From positions 62,001 to 126,000 of the forward strand of contig NZ_AMRI01000012.1 of assembly GCF_000299915.1 (NCBI RefSeq): DNA of 64,000 nt. Direction: 5' to 3'. Source of the DNA: Gallaecimonas xiamenensis 3-C-1 (GTDB lineage Bacteria > Pseudomonadota > Gammaproteobacteria > Enterobacterales > Gallaecimonadaceae). The position numbers and the translations under genes were made by a program. Below are positions 43,596 to 52,588 of this stretch, in pieces; position 1 is the first letter of the stretch, and each line of letters begins with the position of its first letter. Below the pieces are notes generated by a model, which was not told where the DNA came from, made no database searches, and was given only the letters and a program-made list of their open reading frames with translations.

Positions 43596-44252
43596 GTGAC
43601 CCATCCCATCATCCAAGATCTGAACAGCCGTTACACCGTCAAGAAGTACGATGCCAGCAAGCGCATCAGTACCGACGATATGGATGTCATCAAGGAAGCG
43701 TTGCGCCTCTCGGCTTCTTCCATCAACTCCCAGCCCTGGAAGTTCATCGTCATTGAAAGCGATGCCGCCAAGCAGCGTTTCCACGACAGCTTCGCCAACA
43801 AGTATCAGTTCAACCAGCCCCATGCCAAAGAGGCCTCCCACACCATCCTCTTTGCCTATGACCCCCATTTCACCAAAGAAAAATTCAGCAAGCGGGTGGA
43901 CGCCGAAGTCAGCTCAGGCCACCTGCCGGCCGACCGCTACGACGCCTTTATGGGCGCCTACGCCTTTGCCCAGGCCAATACCGACGCCAACGGCTACAAC
44001 GGCGGCTGGACCAAGTCCCAGCTCTACCTAGCCCTTGGCAACCTGCTGCACACCCTGGCCCGCCTGGGTATTGCTTCTACCCCCATGGAAGGGGTGGACG
44101 CCCAGATGCTGACCGAGCTGTTCAAAGACGAACTGGACGGCCACATCTGCGAGGTGGCCCTGGCCATGGGTTACCACAAGGATGGGGAAGACTATAACCA
44201 CGGCCTGCCCAAGGCCCGCCTGGCCCAGGACGACATCATTACCGTCCTCTAA
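43596..44252 (+). CDS. NfsB-like NAD(P)H nitroreductase
   Basis: A 218-residue FMN-dependent oxygen-insensitive nitroreductase, close to E. coli NfsB (217). N-terminal SRYTVKKYDASKRI and SASSINSQPWKF are the FMN-binding segments, and GIASTPMEGVDAQM is the C-terminal signature. The GTG start at 43596 follows TTGGAGA at 6 bases; an open frame continues upstream without family similarity. It ends in a strong terminator. Confidence 0.92.
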   Translation: MTHPIIQDLNSRYTVKKYDASKRISTDDMDVIKEALRLSASSINSQPWKFIVIESDAAKQRFHDSFANKYQFNQPHAKEASHTILFAYDPHFTKEKFSKRVDAEVSSGHLPADRYDAFMGAYAFAQANTDANGYNGGWTKSQLYLALGNLLHTLARLGIASTPMEGVDAQMLTELFKDELDGHICEVALAMGYHKDGEDYNHGLPKARLAQDDIITVL

Positions 44253-44265
44253 GGCGCCAAGACGC

Positions 44266-44296
44266 AAAAAGGCCAGATGCAAATCTGGCCTTTTTT
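44266..44296. terminator. bidirectional terminator
   Basis: GGCCAGAT (44271-44278) pairs with ATCTGGCC (44283-44290) around GCAA, flanked by A and T runs. Confidence 0.92.
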
Positions 44297-44336
44297 ATGG
44301 CCCCCCTTGGGGGACCTTGGCACTGACAACCTTAAC

Positions 44337-45251
44337 TTAGAGCCGTTCTTGGAAGAAAGGCGCCAGCACCGATACCGCTTCGTCCACGTACTGGGGGACG
44401 TCGTACAGGGACATGTGGTTGGCCCCTTCCACCACGTGCAGGTTTTTGTCGCTACTGGCGGCGCGGGCCAGCAGGTCATCACTCATCCATTTGCTGCCGG
44501 CAACGCTGCCGGCGACGATTTGCATCGGCTGGGTCAGGAAGGCTTCGGCCAGGTTGTAGGCATCGTAGGTGATGATTTGGTTGAGGCTGCGGGCAGTCAT
44601 AAAGCCCGGGGCGTTGGGGTGTTCACAGCGCGGGGTGTGGTAGTACTCCCAGGCTTCACGCAGCTCCTCGTTGGGGGCATCTTCTTCGCGCATCGGCGCC
44701 AGCGGCAGGGTAGCCAGTTCGCTGGCGTTGGCGTCGCTGGTGCGGGCTTCTGAGCCATGCACCACATAAGGCAGGGCGTCGGCGTCCGGCACGGTGTTTT
44801 CCCAGCCGTTACGGAACATCTGGCCGATGTTGACGGCGCTGACGGTACCCAGGGCCTTGATGCGGCGGTCGGTGATGGCGGCATTGGCGGCATAGCCACC
44901 GCCGGCGCAGATACCCATGGCGCCGATACGGGCGTTATCCACATAAGGCAGGGTGGTCAGGTAGTCGATAACGGCGCTGATGTCCTCGGTGCGGATATAG
45001 GGGTTTTCCAGCTGGCGGGGCTCGCCGGTGCTGGCGCCCTGGTAGGAGGCGTCAAAAGCGATGGTGACCAGGCCGTGCTCGGCCAGCTTGCGGGCATAGA
45101 GGCCGGCGGTTTGTTCTTTGACGCCACCACCGGGGTGAGCCACCACCAGCGCCGGGTACTGGCGGCTTTCATCAAAGCCGGCCGGGAAGTTAATCACGGC
45201 CGCCAGGGTAACGCCTTGGCCATTGTGGTTGGGAATTTGGATGTTTTTCAT
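44337..45251 (-). CDS. alpha/beta hydrolase, dienelactone-hydrolase/YcjY-like
   Basis: A 304-residue hydrolase of the DLH/YcjY group. AHPGGGVKEQTAGLYARKLAE is the first conserved region, GICAGGGYAANAA holds the nucleophile position (Cys in the DLH style), and EGANHMSLYD has the catalytic His. ATG 45251 is chosen because GAGGAG lies 8 bases upstream. It is divergent from an AraC-family gene, which probably controls it. Confidence 0.85.
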   Translation of the reverse strand: MKNIQIPNHNGQGVTLAAVINFPAGFDESRQYPALVVAHPGGGVKEQTAGLYARKLAEHGLVTIAFDASYQGASTGEPRQLENPYIRTEDISAVIDYLTTLPYVDNARIGAMGICAGGGYAANAAITDRRIKALGTVSAVNIGQMFRNGWENTVPDADALPYVVHGSEARTSDANASELATLPLAPMREEDAPNEELREAWEYYHTPRCEHPNAPGFMTARSLNQIITYDAYNLAEAFLTQPMQIVAGSVAGSKWMSDDLLARAASSDKNLHVVEGANHMSLYDVPQYVDEAVSVLAPFFQERL

Positions 45252-45277
45252 GCTGAACACTCCTCGGTGATAGTCGT

Positions 45278-45326
45278 CGGCTCAACGCCGGGCGGTCCGT
45301 CTGGGAGCCCCGACTGGGCTGAGCCG
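45278..45326. repeat. inverted repeat between hydrolase and AraC genes
   Basis: CGGCTCA (45278-45284) and TGAGCCG (45320-45326) form a 7-bp inverted repeat with a 35-base spacer in the divergent region. It could be paired operator half-sites for the AraC regulator, or chance. Confidence 0.3.
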
Positions 45327-45478
45327 TTTGAACACGAATTCAGTATCAACGAGGAGCTGGTGAACATCCTGCACAAAAGCGCTACATTCTTGCCTATTTC
45401 AACAAGAAATCGAAAAAAATCGCAGTTTTAGCCGGCCGGGAGATAGACTTGTCTGTATTCCCCCTGGCAGGACAACCC

Positions 45479-46390
45479 ATGGACAGCGCCCAAAGCAAGA
45501 CCTCTGACGCCCTGGCCAGCCTGCGCAGCAGACTGCTACGCCTGGCCAACCACAGTGGAGACTATCAAACCGAGATAGCGGCCCTTTCCATACACAGGCG
45601 GGACAAGGTGTCGGAGCCCCTGCCCTGCGTTTACGAGTTGGGGCTGGCCATCACTGTCGCGGGCTACAAGCAGACCAGCATAGGTGACCTGGTATTTGAC
45701 AACAGTCCTGGCCAGTCGCTGTTGGCGTCGGTGGACATTCCAGTGGTGGCCAAGGTAACCCAGGCCAGCCCTGCCGACCCTTACCTGGCGATCATGCTGC
45801 GCCTGGACCCAAGGCTGGTGATGCAGGTTGCTTCCCAGGTGACCCTACCCAGGGCGCCAAAAGAGTTGAGCTACAGCGCCTTGTCACAGGGCCGCCTGGA
45901 CAGCGGCATGCTTGAAGCCGTCGACCGGCTGGTGGCCTTGCTGGACACCCCGGAGCTGCTGCCGCTGGTGGCGCCTTTAACCCTGCAGGAGATCATCGCC
46001 CGGCTGCTGCTGAGCCCCCATGGGGCCACCTACATGCATTTAAACGCCAGCGGTTCGTCCAGCCGCCATATCACCCAGGTCATGGGCTGGTTGAAAAATC
46101 ACTTTAACGAGGCCATCAGCATCGAAACACTGGCGGACATGGCCCATATGAGCACCTCCAGCTTTCGCCATCACTTCAAGGCGGTGTCGGGCATGAGCCC
46201 GCTGCAATACCTCAAGCAACTGCGCCTGCAAGAGGCCCGGCAGCTGATGCTCAACGACGAGTTGGATGTGAGCAGCGCCGGGTTTAGGGTGGGCTATGAA
46301 AGCGCTTCCCAGTTCAGCCGCGAATACGCCCGGCTGTTTGGGGCGCCGCCCCTACGGGACATCAAAGAGCTTCGCGAGCAGGTCAATTGA
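45479..46390 (+). CDS. AraC-family transcriptional regulator
   Basis: A 303-residue regulator with an N-terminal AraC_N sensor domain (SIHRRDKVSEPLPCVYELGL) and a C-terminal pair of helix-turn-helices: SIETLADMAHMSTSSFRHHF and QYLKQLRLQEARQLM with VGYESASQFSREYARLFG. A TTG start at 45449 behind GGGAG is also possible and would add 10 residues. It is divergent from the DLH-like hydrolase, its likely target. Confidence 0.9.
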   Translation: MDSAQSKTSDALASLRSRLLRLANHSGDYQTEIAALSIHRRDKVSEPLPCVYELGLAITVAGYKQTSIGDLVFDNSPGQSLLASVDIPVVAKVTQASPADPYLAIMLRLDPRLVMQVASQVTLPRAPKELSYSALSQGRLDSGMLEAVDRLVALLDTPELLPLVAPLTLQEIIARLLLSPHGATYMHLNASGSSSRHITQVMGWLKNHFNEAISIETLADMAHMSTSSFRHHFKAVSGMSPLQYLKQLRLQEARQLMLNDELDVSSAGFRVGYESASQFSREYARLFGAPPLRDIKELREQVN

Positions 46391-46404
46391 GCCTGCGCGC
46401 CCAT

Positions 46405-46432
46405 AAAAAAGCCCCGCTCAGCGGGGCTTTTT
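46405..46432. terminator. bidirectional terminator
   Basis: AGCCCCGC (46410-46417) pairs with GCGGGGCT (46421-46428) around TCA, with A and T runs, between the AraC gene and the GNAT pseudogene. Confidence 0.92.
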
Positions 46433-46436
46433 CCAT

Positions 46437-46923
46437 TCAGGCCTGGGCCTCAAAGGCGCTGTGGTAGCACACTTGGGCGCTGGGCACCTGCCCTGCCAAC
46501 ACCAGCGCCTGGAAGTAAGGAGCCGGCACGCCGGGCAAGACAAGGCCGGGATAATGGCGAAAGCCAAAGCGGCCGTAATAGGCCGGGTCGCCCAGCAGCA
46601 CTATGCCTTTAGCACCAGCTTTTTTGGCCTCGGCAATGGCTGCCGCCATCAGCGCCGCGCCTATATACCGAGATGGGCCCCAGCCCCAACCAGGCGTCCT
46701 CTTGGGGCGTCAAGGTAACAGGGGATAGGGCCAGGTGGCCCAGCACCTGCCCTGCCTCTTCGGCCACCAGGGACAATGCCAAGGCCCCTTCGCGCCGCAG
46801 AGCGTCGACAATAAAGTGCTCGGTATGGCTGCTATGGGCTGCCTGGGCAAAGGCCGCCTTGGTGACCTGGCCAATGGCCTGGATGTCGCCTTGGCGTTCA
46901 GGGCGGATAACAAATTGAGTCAT
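46437..46923 (-). pseudogene. GNAT acetyltransferase broken by a small deletion/frameshift
   Basis: Two minus-strand frames together make one YhbS/YjhQ-like GNAT enzyme. The 5' frame (from ATG 46923) carries MTQFVIRPERQGDIQAIGQV through AWLGLGPISV; the 3' frame (to 46437) resumes at IGAALMAAAIAEA and runs through LGDPAYYGRFGF to the end. At the joint, near 46662-46670, the usual acetyl-CoA loop (V-x-P-x-x-Q-G-x-G-I-G) has lost about eight residues and the frame shifts by one. The missing loop binds CoA, so the product cannot be active. An assembly error is the alternative. It follows yjhX by 51 bases. Confidence 0.8.
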
Positions 46924-46974
46924 GGTAAATCCTTATCAGGGTCGACAGCCGGGGGCCAAGCCCCCGGTGGGAGC

Positions 46975-47232
46975 TTAGCGGTTGTCCAACTGGGGCCTGA
47001 CAGCCAATAGGCCGGCCTTGTTAATCCTGTAGGGTTGGCCGCTTCGCGATTGGATCAGGCGTTTGTTCTTGAGTTTGCGAAAAACCGCCAAGGTACAGTC
47101 GAGCAGCAACAGCCCTTCACGGCTGTAGCATTCGACGGCAGTAACCCGCCCTGAGGTGTCGCGCTGAAAAAGAATACGGCCGCCTTTGGCAAGGACGTGC
47201 AGCGTCCGCTGTTCCGGCTTGGAAATGTTCAC
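46975..47232 (-). CDS. yjhX: YjhX-family putative toxin
   Basis: An 85-residue protein, the same length as E. coli Yjh[46 protein letters not shown] and [10 protein letters not shown] are the family pattern. It starts with GTG at 47232 behind GAGAA. YjhX is listed as the toxin of a putative toxin-antitoxin pair whose partner YjhQ is a GNAT acetyltransferase. Here the downstream neighbour is a GNAT gene that is broken. Confidence 0.88.
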   Translation of the reverse strand: MNISKPEQRTLHVLAKGGRILFQRDTSGRVTAVECYSREGLLLLDCTLAVFRKLKNKRLIQSRSGQPYRINKAGLLAVRPQLDNR

Positions 47233-47447
47233 GTTGAATTCTCACAGTAATCACATGTGCAAAGGCAGCAAGCAAAGGTGCTCGCCGAGTTTCAATGCGC
47301 ATCGATAACCACCAACCGGCCGGCAACGCGGCGGCAAGGGGTTATCAGATCACTGCTATCTCCAACATACAGGCCTCGAACAAAAAGAAGGGTCACCCTG
47401 GGGTGATTGGCCGCATGGTAAAACACCGGTTCTAATGGGGCAAGGAT

Positions 47448-48053
47448 TTAGGCCTGGTAGCAGGCCAGGAACATATCCAGGGCGCTCTCAATCACCGCTT
47501 TGGCCTCGCCGTCGCTCAGCAAAGGCGCGCCCATGGTCAACTGGGGCCAGAAGGCGAAGGTCTTTAACAGGCCGTGCAGCTGCTGGGCAGCCATGTCCGG
47601 GTCCAGGGGTTTGAGGCGGCCGTCGGCCAGGGCCGCTGCCAGCCAGTGGTTCAAACCCTGCTCCCGCTTGCCGATGCGCTGCACTATCACCTGGGCCCGC
47701 TCAGGGGAATGAATGGCTTCGGCCACCGCCACCTTGGCCAGGTCCAAAAAGGACGGGTCACGCAGCATGGTTACCTTGGCCGCCAGCAGGGCCGCCAACT
47801 GGTCCCGCAAGGGGCTGTCGGCCTTGTAGCCCTGGTCCAGGCCTGGGTCACAGCTTTGCCAGAGAGTGTCCAGGCACTCGGCAAAGAGCCCTTCCTTGCT
47901 GGCAAAATGGTTGTAGACGGTACGCTTGGACACCTCGGCCCTGGCCGCCACCTTGTCCATGCTGGTGGCCTCGTAACCCCGCTCACGAAACTCGCCAATG
48001 GCGGCCTGGATAATGGCGTCACGTTTAAGATCGGTCAGGCGGGTCTTGCTCAT
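47448..48053 (-). CDS. TetR-family transcriptional regulator
   Basis: A 201-residue repressor with an N-terminal helix-turn-helix (RDAIIQAAIGEFRERGYEAT then VSKRTVYNHFASKEGLFAEC) and a helical ligand domain. ATG 48053 follows CGGAG. It is divergent from the metallo-hydrolase gene across about 100 bases holding two copies of a TACACT palindrome, so it probably represses both itself and that gene. Confidence 0.92.
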   Translation of the reverse strand: MSKTRLTDLKRDAIIQAAIGEFRERGYEATSMDKVAARAEVSKRTVYNHFASKEGLFAECLDTLWQSCDPGLDQGYKADSPLRDQLAALLAAKVTMLRDPSFLDLAKVAVAEAIHSPERAQVIVQRIGKREQGLNHWLAAALADGRLKPLDPDMAAQQLHGLLKTFAFWPQLTMGAPLLSDGEAKAVIESALDMFLACYQA

Positions 48054-48084
48054 GGGGGCTCCGGGGCAGGCTTTGGGCAAAGAT

Positions 48085-48100
48085 TACACTAGGTAGTTTA
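48085..48100. promoter_or_regulatory. imperfect TetR-type operator
   Basis: TACACTAGGTAGTTTA agrees at 12 of 16 positions with the perfect palindrome 35 bases away. It lies 32 bases from the tetR start. Confidence 0.45.
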
Positions 48101-48119
48101 CTTTCCCAACACACAAAAC

Positions 48120-48135
48120 TACACTGTGCAGTGTA
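48120..48135. promoter_or_regulatory. perfect TetR-type operator palindrome
   Basis: TACACTGTGCAGTGTA is a perfect 16-bp palindrome 20 bases before the metallo-hydrolase ATG, between two divergent genes one of which encodes a TetR repressor. Confidence 0.65.
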
Positions 48136-48155
48136 ATTTTACTGTGGAGTCGCTA

Positions 48156-49199
48156 ATGAGCCGTAGTTCATCTTCTACCGCCGCCCAACCGGCGCGCCAG
48201 GGCCAGCAATACCGCAACAGCCAGCCCCTGCCCAAGGCCGGTTTTGGCAAGACTGTGAAGATCTTCTGGGATTTCTTCTTTAACAAGCCTGCCCACACCC
48301 AGCCCGCCGCCCCCTTTGAAGTACAGGCATTGACCGGCGCCCACCTGGACAGCGCCCCTGACCACAGCCTTTGGCGGCTGGGCCATTCCACAGTGTTGAT
48401 GAAACTGGGTGGCCACTTTTACCTGACCGACCCGGTCTTTGCCGAGCGGGCTTCACCGGTGCAATGGGCGGGACCCAAACGCTTTCACCAGCCCCCCATC
48501 AGCCTGGCGGAACTGCCCCCCATCAAGGCGGTGATCCTGTCCCACGATCATTACGATCACCTGGACAAGGCGACGGTCATTGCCCTGGCTGGCAAGACCG
48601 ACTACTTCCTTACCCCCACAGGGGTCGGTGACTTGCTGGTGGAATGGGGCCTGCCCGCCGACAAGATCCACCAGTTGGCCTGGTGGCAGGAACACAACCT
48701 GGAAGGCATTCGCTTTGTGGCCACCCCCACCCAGCACTTTTCCGGGCGGGGCCTGACCGACGGCAACAGAAGGCTCTGGTGTTCCTGGGTGATCATGGCC
48801 GCCGAGCAACGTATTTTCTTCAGTGGCGACTCCGGTTACTTCGACGGCTTTAAAGCCATTGGCGAACGCTTCGGGCCCTTTGACCTGACCCTGATGGAAA
48901 CCGGCGCCTATGACCAAAACTGGCCCGGGGTGCATATGCAACCTATAGAAAGCCTGCAAGCCCACCTGGACCTGCAAGGCCAGTGGCTGCTGCCTATCCA
49001 TAACGGCACCTTTGACCTGGCCATGCACAGCTGGTTTGACCCATTCGAGCAGATCCTGGCCCTGGCCACAGACCGCCAGGTGCCGCTGTGCACCCCCGCC
49101 ATGGGTGAACGCCTTGACCTGCGCCAACCCCACCCCGGCCAAGCCTGGTGGCGGCCCCTGGCGACCGAGGCCATGGCCGAAGTGGGGGCCTTTTCCTGA
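48156..49199 (+). CDS. metallo-beta-lactamase fold hydrolase (NAPE-PLD/UlaG-like)
   Basis: A 347-residue hydrolase. HSTVLMKLGGHFYLTDPVF, SHDHYDHLD (metal ligands), GDSGYFDGF and the final PIHNGTFDLA are the pattern of the N-acyl-phosphatidylethanolamine phospholipase D-like MBL group. There is no lipoprotein signal; a membrane or periplasmic location is not evident. ATG 48156 follows GTGGAG. The substrate is unknown; lipid-like esters are plausible. It is controlled by the divergent TetR protein, by inference. Confidence 0.87.
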   Translation: MSRSSSSTAAQPARQGQQYRNSQPLPKAGFGKTVKIFWDFFFNKPAHTQPAAPFEVQALTGAHLDSAPDHSLWRLGHSTVLMKLGGHFYLTDPVFAERASPVQWAGPKRFHQPPISLAELPPIKAVILSHDHYDHLDKATVIALAGKTDYFLTPTGVGDLLVEWGLPADKIHQLAWWQEHNLEGIRFVATPTQHFSGRGLTDGNRRLWCSWVIMAAEQRIFFSGDSGYFDGFKAIGERFGPFDLTLMETGAYDQNWPGVHMQPIESLQAHLDLQGQWLLPIHNGTFDLAMHSWFDPFEQILALATDRQVPLCTPAMGERLDLRQPHPGQAWWRPLATEAMAEVGAFS

Positions 49200-49309
49200 T
49201 CTAGCGCAAAAAACCAAGCAAAACAGTAGCTTCTAATGTAAAAACTGATGGATTGCATTGTTAACTGGTGTAGGCTGTGTGCGAATGGTGACACAGGTGT
49301 CTCACAAGG

Positions 49310-52300
49310 ATGCGCGACAGCTTTTTCTTCGGGGACTGGCAGGTTGACCCCAAAGCCAACAGCCTGCGCCAGGGCCATAAGGTCAAGCAGGTGGAACCCA
49401 AGGCCATGGACGTGCTGCTGCACCTGTGCGGCCTGCCTGGTGAAGTGGTCAGCAGTGAAGACCTGTTAAAACGCTGCTGGCCCGCCGCCGATACCGGCGA
49501 CAACCCCCTTCATAAAGCCATTACCCAACTGCGCGCCGCCTTGGGCGACAAGGCCGGCCAACCTCATTACATCGAAACCATCCGTAAGCGCGGCTACCGG
49601 GCCTTGGCCGAAGTGCGCTTTCCCAGCGGCAGTGAAAAACAGGTTACCCAGGCCGACTGGCAAGGAGGCTCGCCTTTCCCAGGCTTGCAGGCCTACAGCA
49701 GCGACTATGCCCAGGTGTTTTTTGGCCGGGGCCAGCAGATCCGGGTATTGCTGGAACGGCTGCACCAGCAGCTGCGATTTGGCCGGGGCTTTTGCCTGGT
49801 ACTGGGCCCCAGCGGCAGCGGTAAATCGTCGCTCATTAACGCCGGTATCATCCCCAACCTCAGTACCCCCCAGGGCTATAACGGCATAGGCCTGCTCAGC
49901 CACACCACCTTGGACCTGGCCGACGTTGGCCAGGGCCGCCTGCTGCTGGATCTCGCCTGCGCCCTGCTGGACTGGGAGCTCGGCGACGCCCCCCTCTTTG
50001 ACAACGACAGCGCCGACAGCCTGGCAGAACGCCTGCAACAAGACCCCGATGCGGTGCTAGCTCTGCTTAAGGCCAAGCTGCCCAAGGACGGCTACGCCCT
50101 ACCCCGCTTTGGCCTCTTTATCGACCGGCTGGAAGTGGCCCTGTCGTCACCGCTTTTTAGCCATGACGAGCGCCACCAGTTTATTGCCCTCTTGGAAACC
50201 CTGGCCCTAAGCGGCGCCGTGCTGGTGCTGGGGGCGTGCCGTAACGACTTCTACCCCCAGCTGATGGCCTTTGACAGCCTTAGGGCCGGTAAGGGCAACG
50301 GCGCCCACTTTGACCTGGCCCCCCCCAGCCGGGCTGAACTGTTGCAGATGATCCGCCTGCCGGCCCAGGCCGCCGGCCTTAACTGGCAAACCGACCCCGA
50401 CAGCGCCCAGCCCCTGGACGAACTCTTGTGCAGTGACGCCGCCAGCAACCCCGACGCCCTGCCCATGCTGCAATACATGCTCGAACAGCTGTATCTGCGC
50501 CGAAGCCCAGAGGGGCAACTGCTGGTCGAGGTCTACCAAGAATTGGGGGGCATTGAAGGGGCTATCGGCAAGGCCGCCGAAGAGGCCATGGCCCAGCTCA
50601 GCCCGGCCCAGCAACAAGCCCTGCCCCGGGTGCTGTCAATGCTGGTGACATTGCGGGAAAACGAAGAGTCCGTTACCAGCCGCAGTGCCCGCTGGGCCGA
50701 TTTAAGCAATGAAGACGAAAAAGCCCTGGTGCAGGCCATGGTGGATAAACGCCTGTTTGTGTCGCACCTGCAACACGGCGAGGCCTGTTTCTCGGTGGCC
50801 CACGAGGCGCTGCTGCGCCGCTGGCCCCGGGCCGTCAACTGGATTGGCGAGCATAAGGACAGCCTGGCCTTAAAAGCCCGGCTCCACTACCAGGCCCAGC
50901 GTTGGCTGGGGGAAGGCAAAAGCCCGGCCTACCTGCTGGCCCAGGGTAAACCTTTGCAAGAAGCCAAGGCCCTGGCGGCCAACCCGCTATTTACCCTGGA
51001 CGACGACGCCAGCACCTATCTAGGTGCCTCCAAGGGCCGTGCCAAACGGCGCCAAAGCCTCAGGAACGGCACCCTGGCCCTGCTCTGCGCCCTCACCCTG
51101 GCCGCCGCCGGCTTTGGTTTTAAAAGCAACCAGGCCGAAAAACGGGCCACCGCCCAGCGCCTGGCCGCCGAAAACCTACTGGGCTTTATGGTGGGGGACT
51201 TTGCCGACAAGCTCAGAGGCATAGGCCGGATGGATCTCTTAGACGGGGTCAGTAGCCAAGCCCTGGCCTACTTTACCTCGTCGGCAGCCATGCAGGACGA
51301 CAGCCTGGGCTTTGACGGCCGTTTCCAGCACGGCCAAACCCTGGAGGCCATGGGGGAAGTGGCTTATTCCAGGGGCAAAGGGGACGAAGCCAAAAGCGCG
51401 TTGCTGGCCGCCCAAAAAGAATTGTTGCCGCTATTAGAACAGCAGCCCGATAACCTGGAGCTTTTAAAATCCCTGGGCGCCAACGCCTTTTGGCTGGGAC
51501 AGATGCGCTTTGACCAAGCCGACTGGCCAGGGGCCGCCGACTGGTTTGGCCAATATCTTAACTACAGCCAGGCCATGTATGACCTGGCCCCGGAAGATGG
51601 CACCGCCCAGATGGAGCTGTCCTACGCACTGAACAGCCTGGGGTCAGTGCAGATGAAGTTGCAGGACTTTGCCGGCGCCCGCAACCATTTTGAGCGTTCT
51701 TTGAAATTAAAGGAGCAGGCGTTAGAGCAGGATCCGGAAGATATTCAACGAATGGCGGATGTCATTGATACCCGCTCTTGGCTAGCCAGTGCTGCCAGTG
51801 CTGAAGGTAATACTGACGAAGCATTAAGACTTTACAATAAAAATAGCAATGAATTTAAACCAGAATCATTTTCGAAAAATGGTTATATGCTAGAGCGTTT
51901 GGCAGCAATTCTTCAACGCCATGCGAACCTACTTTTCTGGAAAGGTTCATTTAAAAAAGCAAATGATGTAATCAATCAAGCATTGGACGCAACTAACTTT
52001 GCCTTGGAGCTCGATGGAAATAATAAGTCGTGGGTATCAAATAAAATATCCATTAAAATAAACCAATTTCAGATCTGCTCATATACTGTATGTGAAAGAG
52101 AGAACGAAAAGCCGGAAGCGCTCACTAAGTTAGTTTCAGATCAAGCTAGAACGTTAAGCTCTATACGCGCAGAAGAAATAATAGCGCTACTTGATAAAGT
52201 TATGGCTATTAGACAAGAGATGATGCCTTCAACGGAAGCACCTGAAAATATGTATGCAGAGAATTCCATCGATAGGTATGAATCTTTATTAAAAAAGGAG

Positions 52301-52588
52301 CCGGGTAAGCTTGAAGTAGTTCAAGGACTAGGCGTTAGTTACCTTATAAAAGCCGCAAAAATCGACCAAATTGGTAGCCGCTCATTACGTGCTGATTATT
52401 GTCAAAAGGCTTTTAATTTGCTCAAACCAGTCGCAAAGGATAATAACGAGCCCAGTCTGATCGCCTCTTATGCAAGAGCTTTAGACTGCAAAAATAAGCT
52501 ATTTGAAAACAGCAAGCTAATTTCCAAATTAAAGAATATAGGTATACCACCTGAGCTTTACACCATGCCAAGGAGAAAAAGCAAATGA
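49310..52588 (+). CDS. winged-helix / STAND ATPase / TM / TPR signalling protein
   Basis: A 1092-residue multidomain protein. Residues 1-102 are an OmpR/CadC-type winged helix (PKAMDVLLHLCGLPGEVVS, YIETIRKRGYRAL). Residues about 120-540 are an nSTAND1-like NTPase: FPGLQAYSSDYAQVFFGR, Walker A GPSGSGKS (166-173), Walker B region FGLFIDRLE and a sensor-like GACRNDFYPQL. A TM helix follows (about 587-604), then a periplasmic helical repeat region with TPR character (about 670-1070). This is the layout of CadC-like membrane regulators with an ATPase added. From about base 51,700 the sequence becomes much more AT-rich. The stop overlaps the next gene (ATGA). The ribosome site is weak. Function unknown. 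Confidence 0.82.
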   Translation: MRDSFFFGDWQVDPKANSLRQGHKVKQVEPKAMDVLLHLCGLPGEVVSSEDLLKRCWPAADTGDNPLHKAITQLRAALGDKAGQPHYIETIRKRGYRALAEVRFPSGSEKQVTQADWQGGSPFPGLQAYSSDYAQVFFGRGQQIRVLLERLHQQLRFGRGFCLVLGPSGSGKSSLINAGIIPNLSTPQGYNGIGLLSHTTLDLADVGQGRLLLDLACALLDWELGDAPLFDNDSADSLAERLQQDPDAVLALLKAKLPKDGYALPRFGLFIDRLEVALSSPLFSHDERHQFIALLETLALSGAVLVLGACRNDFYPQLMAFDSLRAGKGNGAHFDLAPPSRAELLQMIRLPAQAAGLNWQTDPDSAQPLDELLCSDAASNPDALPMLQYMLEQLYLRRSPEGQLLVEVYQELGGIEGAIGKAAEEAMAQLSPAQQQALPRVLSMLVTLRENEESVTSRSARWADLSNEDEKALVQAMVDKRLFVSHLQHGEACFSVAHEALLRRWPRAVNWIGEHKDSLALKARLHYQAQRWLGEGKSPAYLLAQGKPLQEAKALAANPLFTLDDDASTYLGASKGRAKRRQSLRNGTLALLCALTLAAAGFGFKSNQAEKRATAQRLAAENLLGFMVGDFADKLRGIGRMDLLDGVSSQALAYFTSSAAMQDDSLGFDGRFQHGQTLEAMGEVAYSRGKGDEAKSALLAAQKELLPLLEQQPDNLELLKSLGANAFWLGQMRFDQADWPGAADWFGQYLNYSQAMYDLAPEDGTAQMELSYALNSLGSVQMKLQDFAGARNHFERSLKLKEQALEQDPEDIQRMADVIDTRSWLASAASAEGNTDEALRLYNKNSNEFKPESFSKNGYMLERLAAILQRHANLLFWKGSFKKANDVINQALDATNFALELDGNNKSWVSNKISIKINQFQICSYTVCERENEKPEALTKLVSDQARTLSSIRAEEIIALLDKVMAIRQEMMPSTEAPENMYAENSIDRYESLLKKEPGKLEVVQGLGVSYLIKAAKIDQIGSRSLRADYCQKAFNLLKPVAKDNNEPSLIASYARALDCKNKLFENSKLISKLKNIGIPPELYTMPRRKSK

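Noticed and set aside
49263-49279. AACTGGTGTAGGCTGTG, resembling one arm of a FadR site, ahead of the STAND gene
   Set aside because: Only one arm matches and the second half breaks the dyad; unlike the site at 40,087 there is no symmetry or metabolic link.
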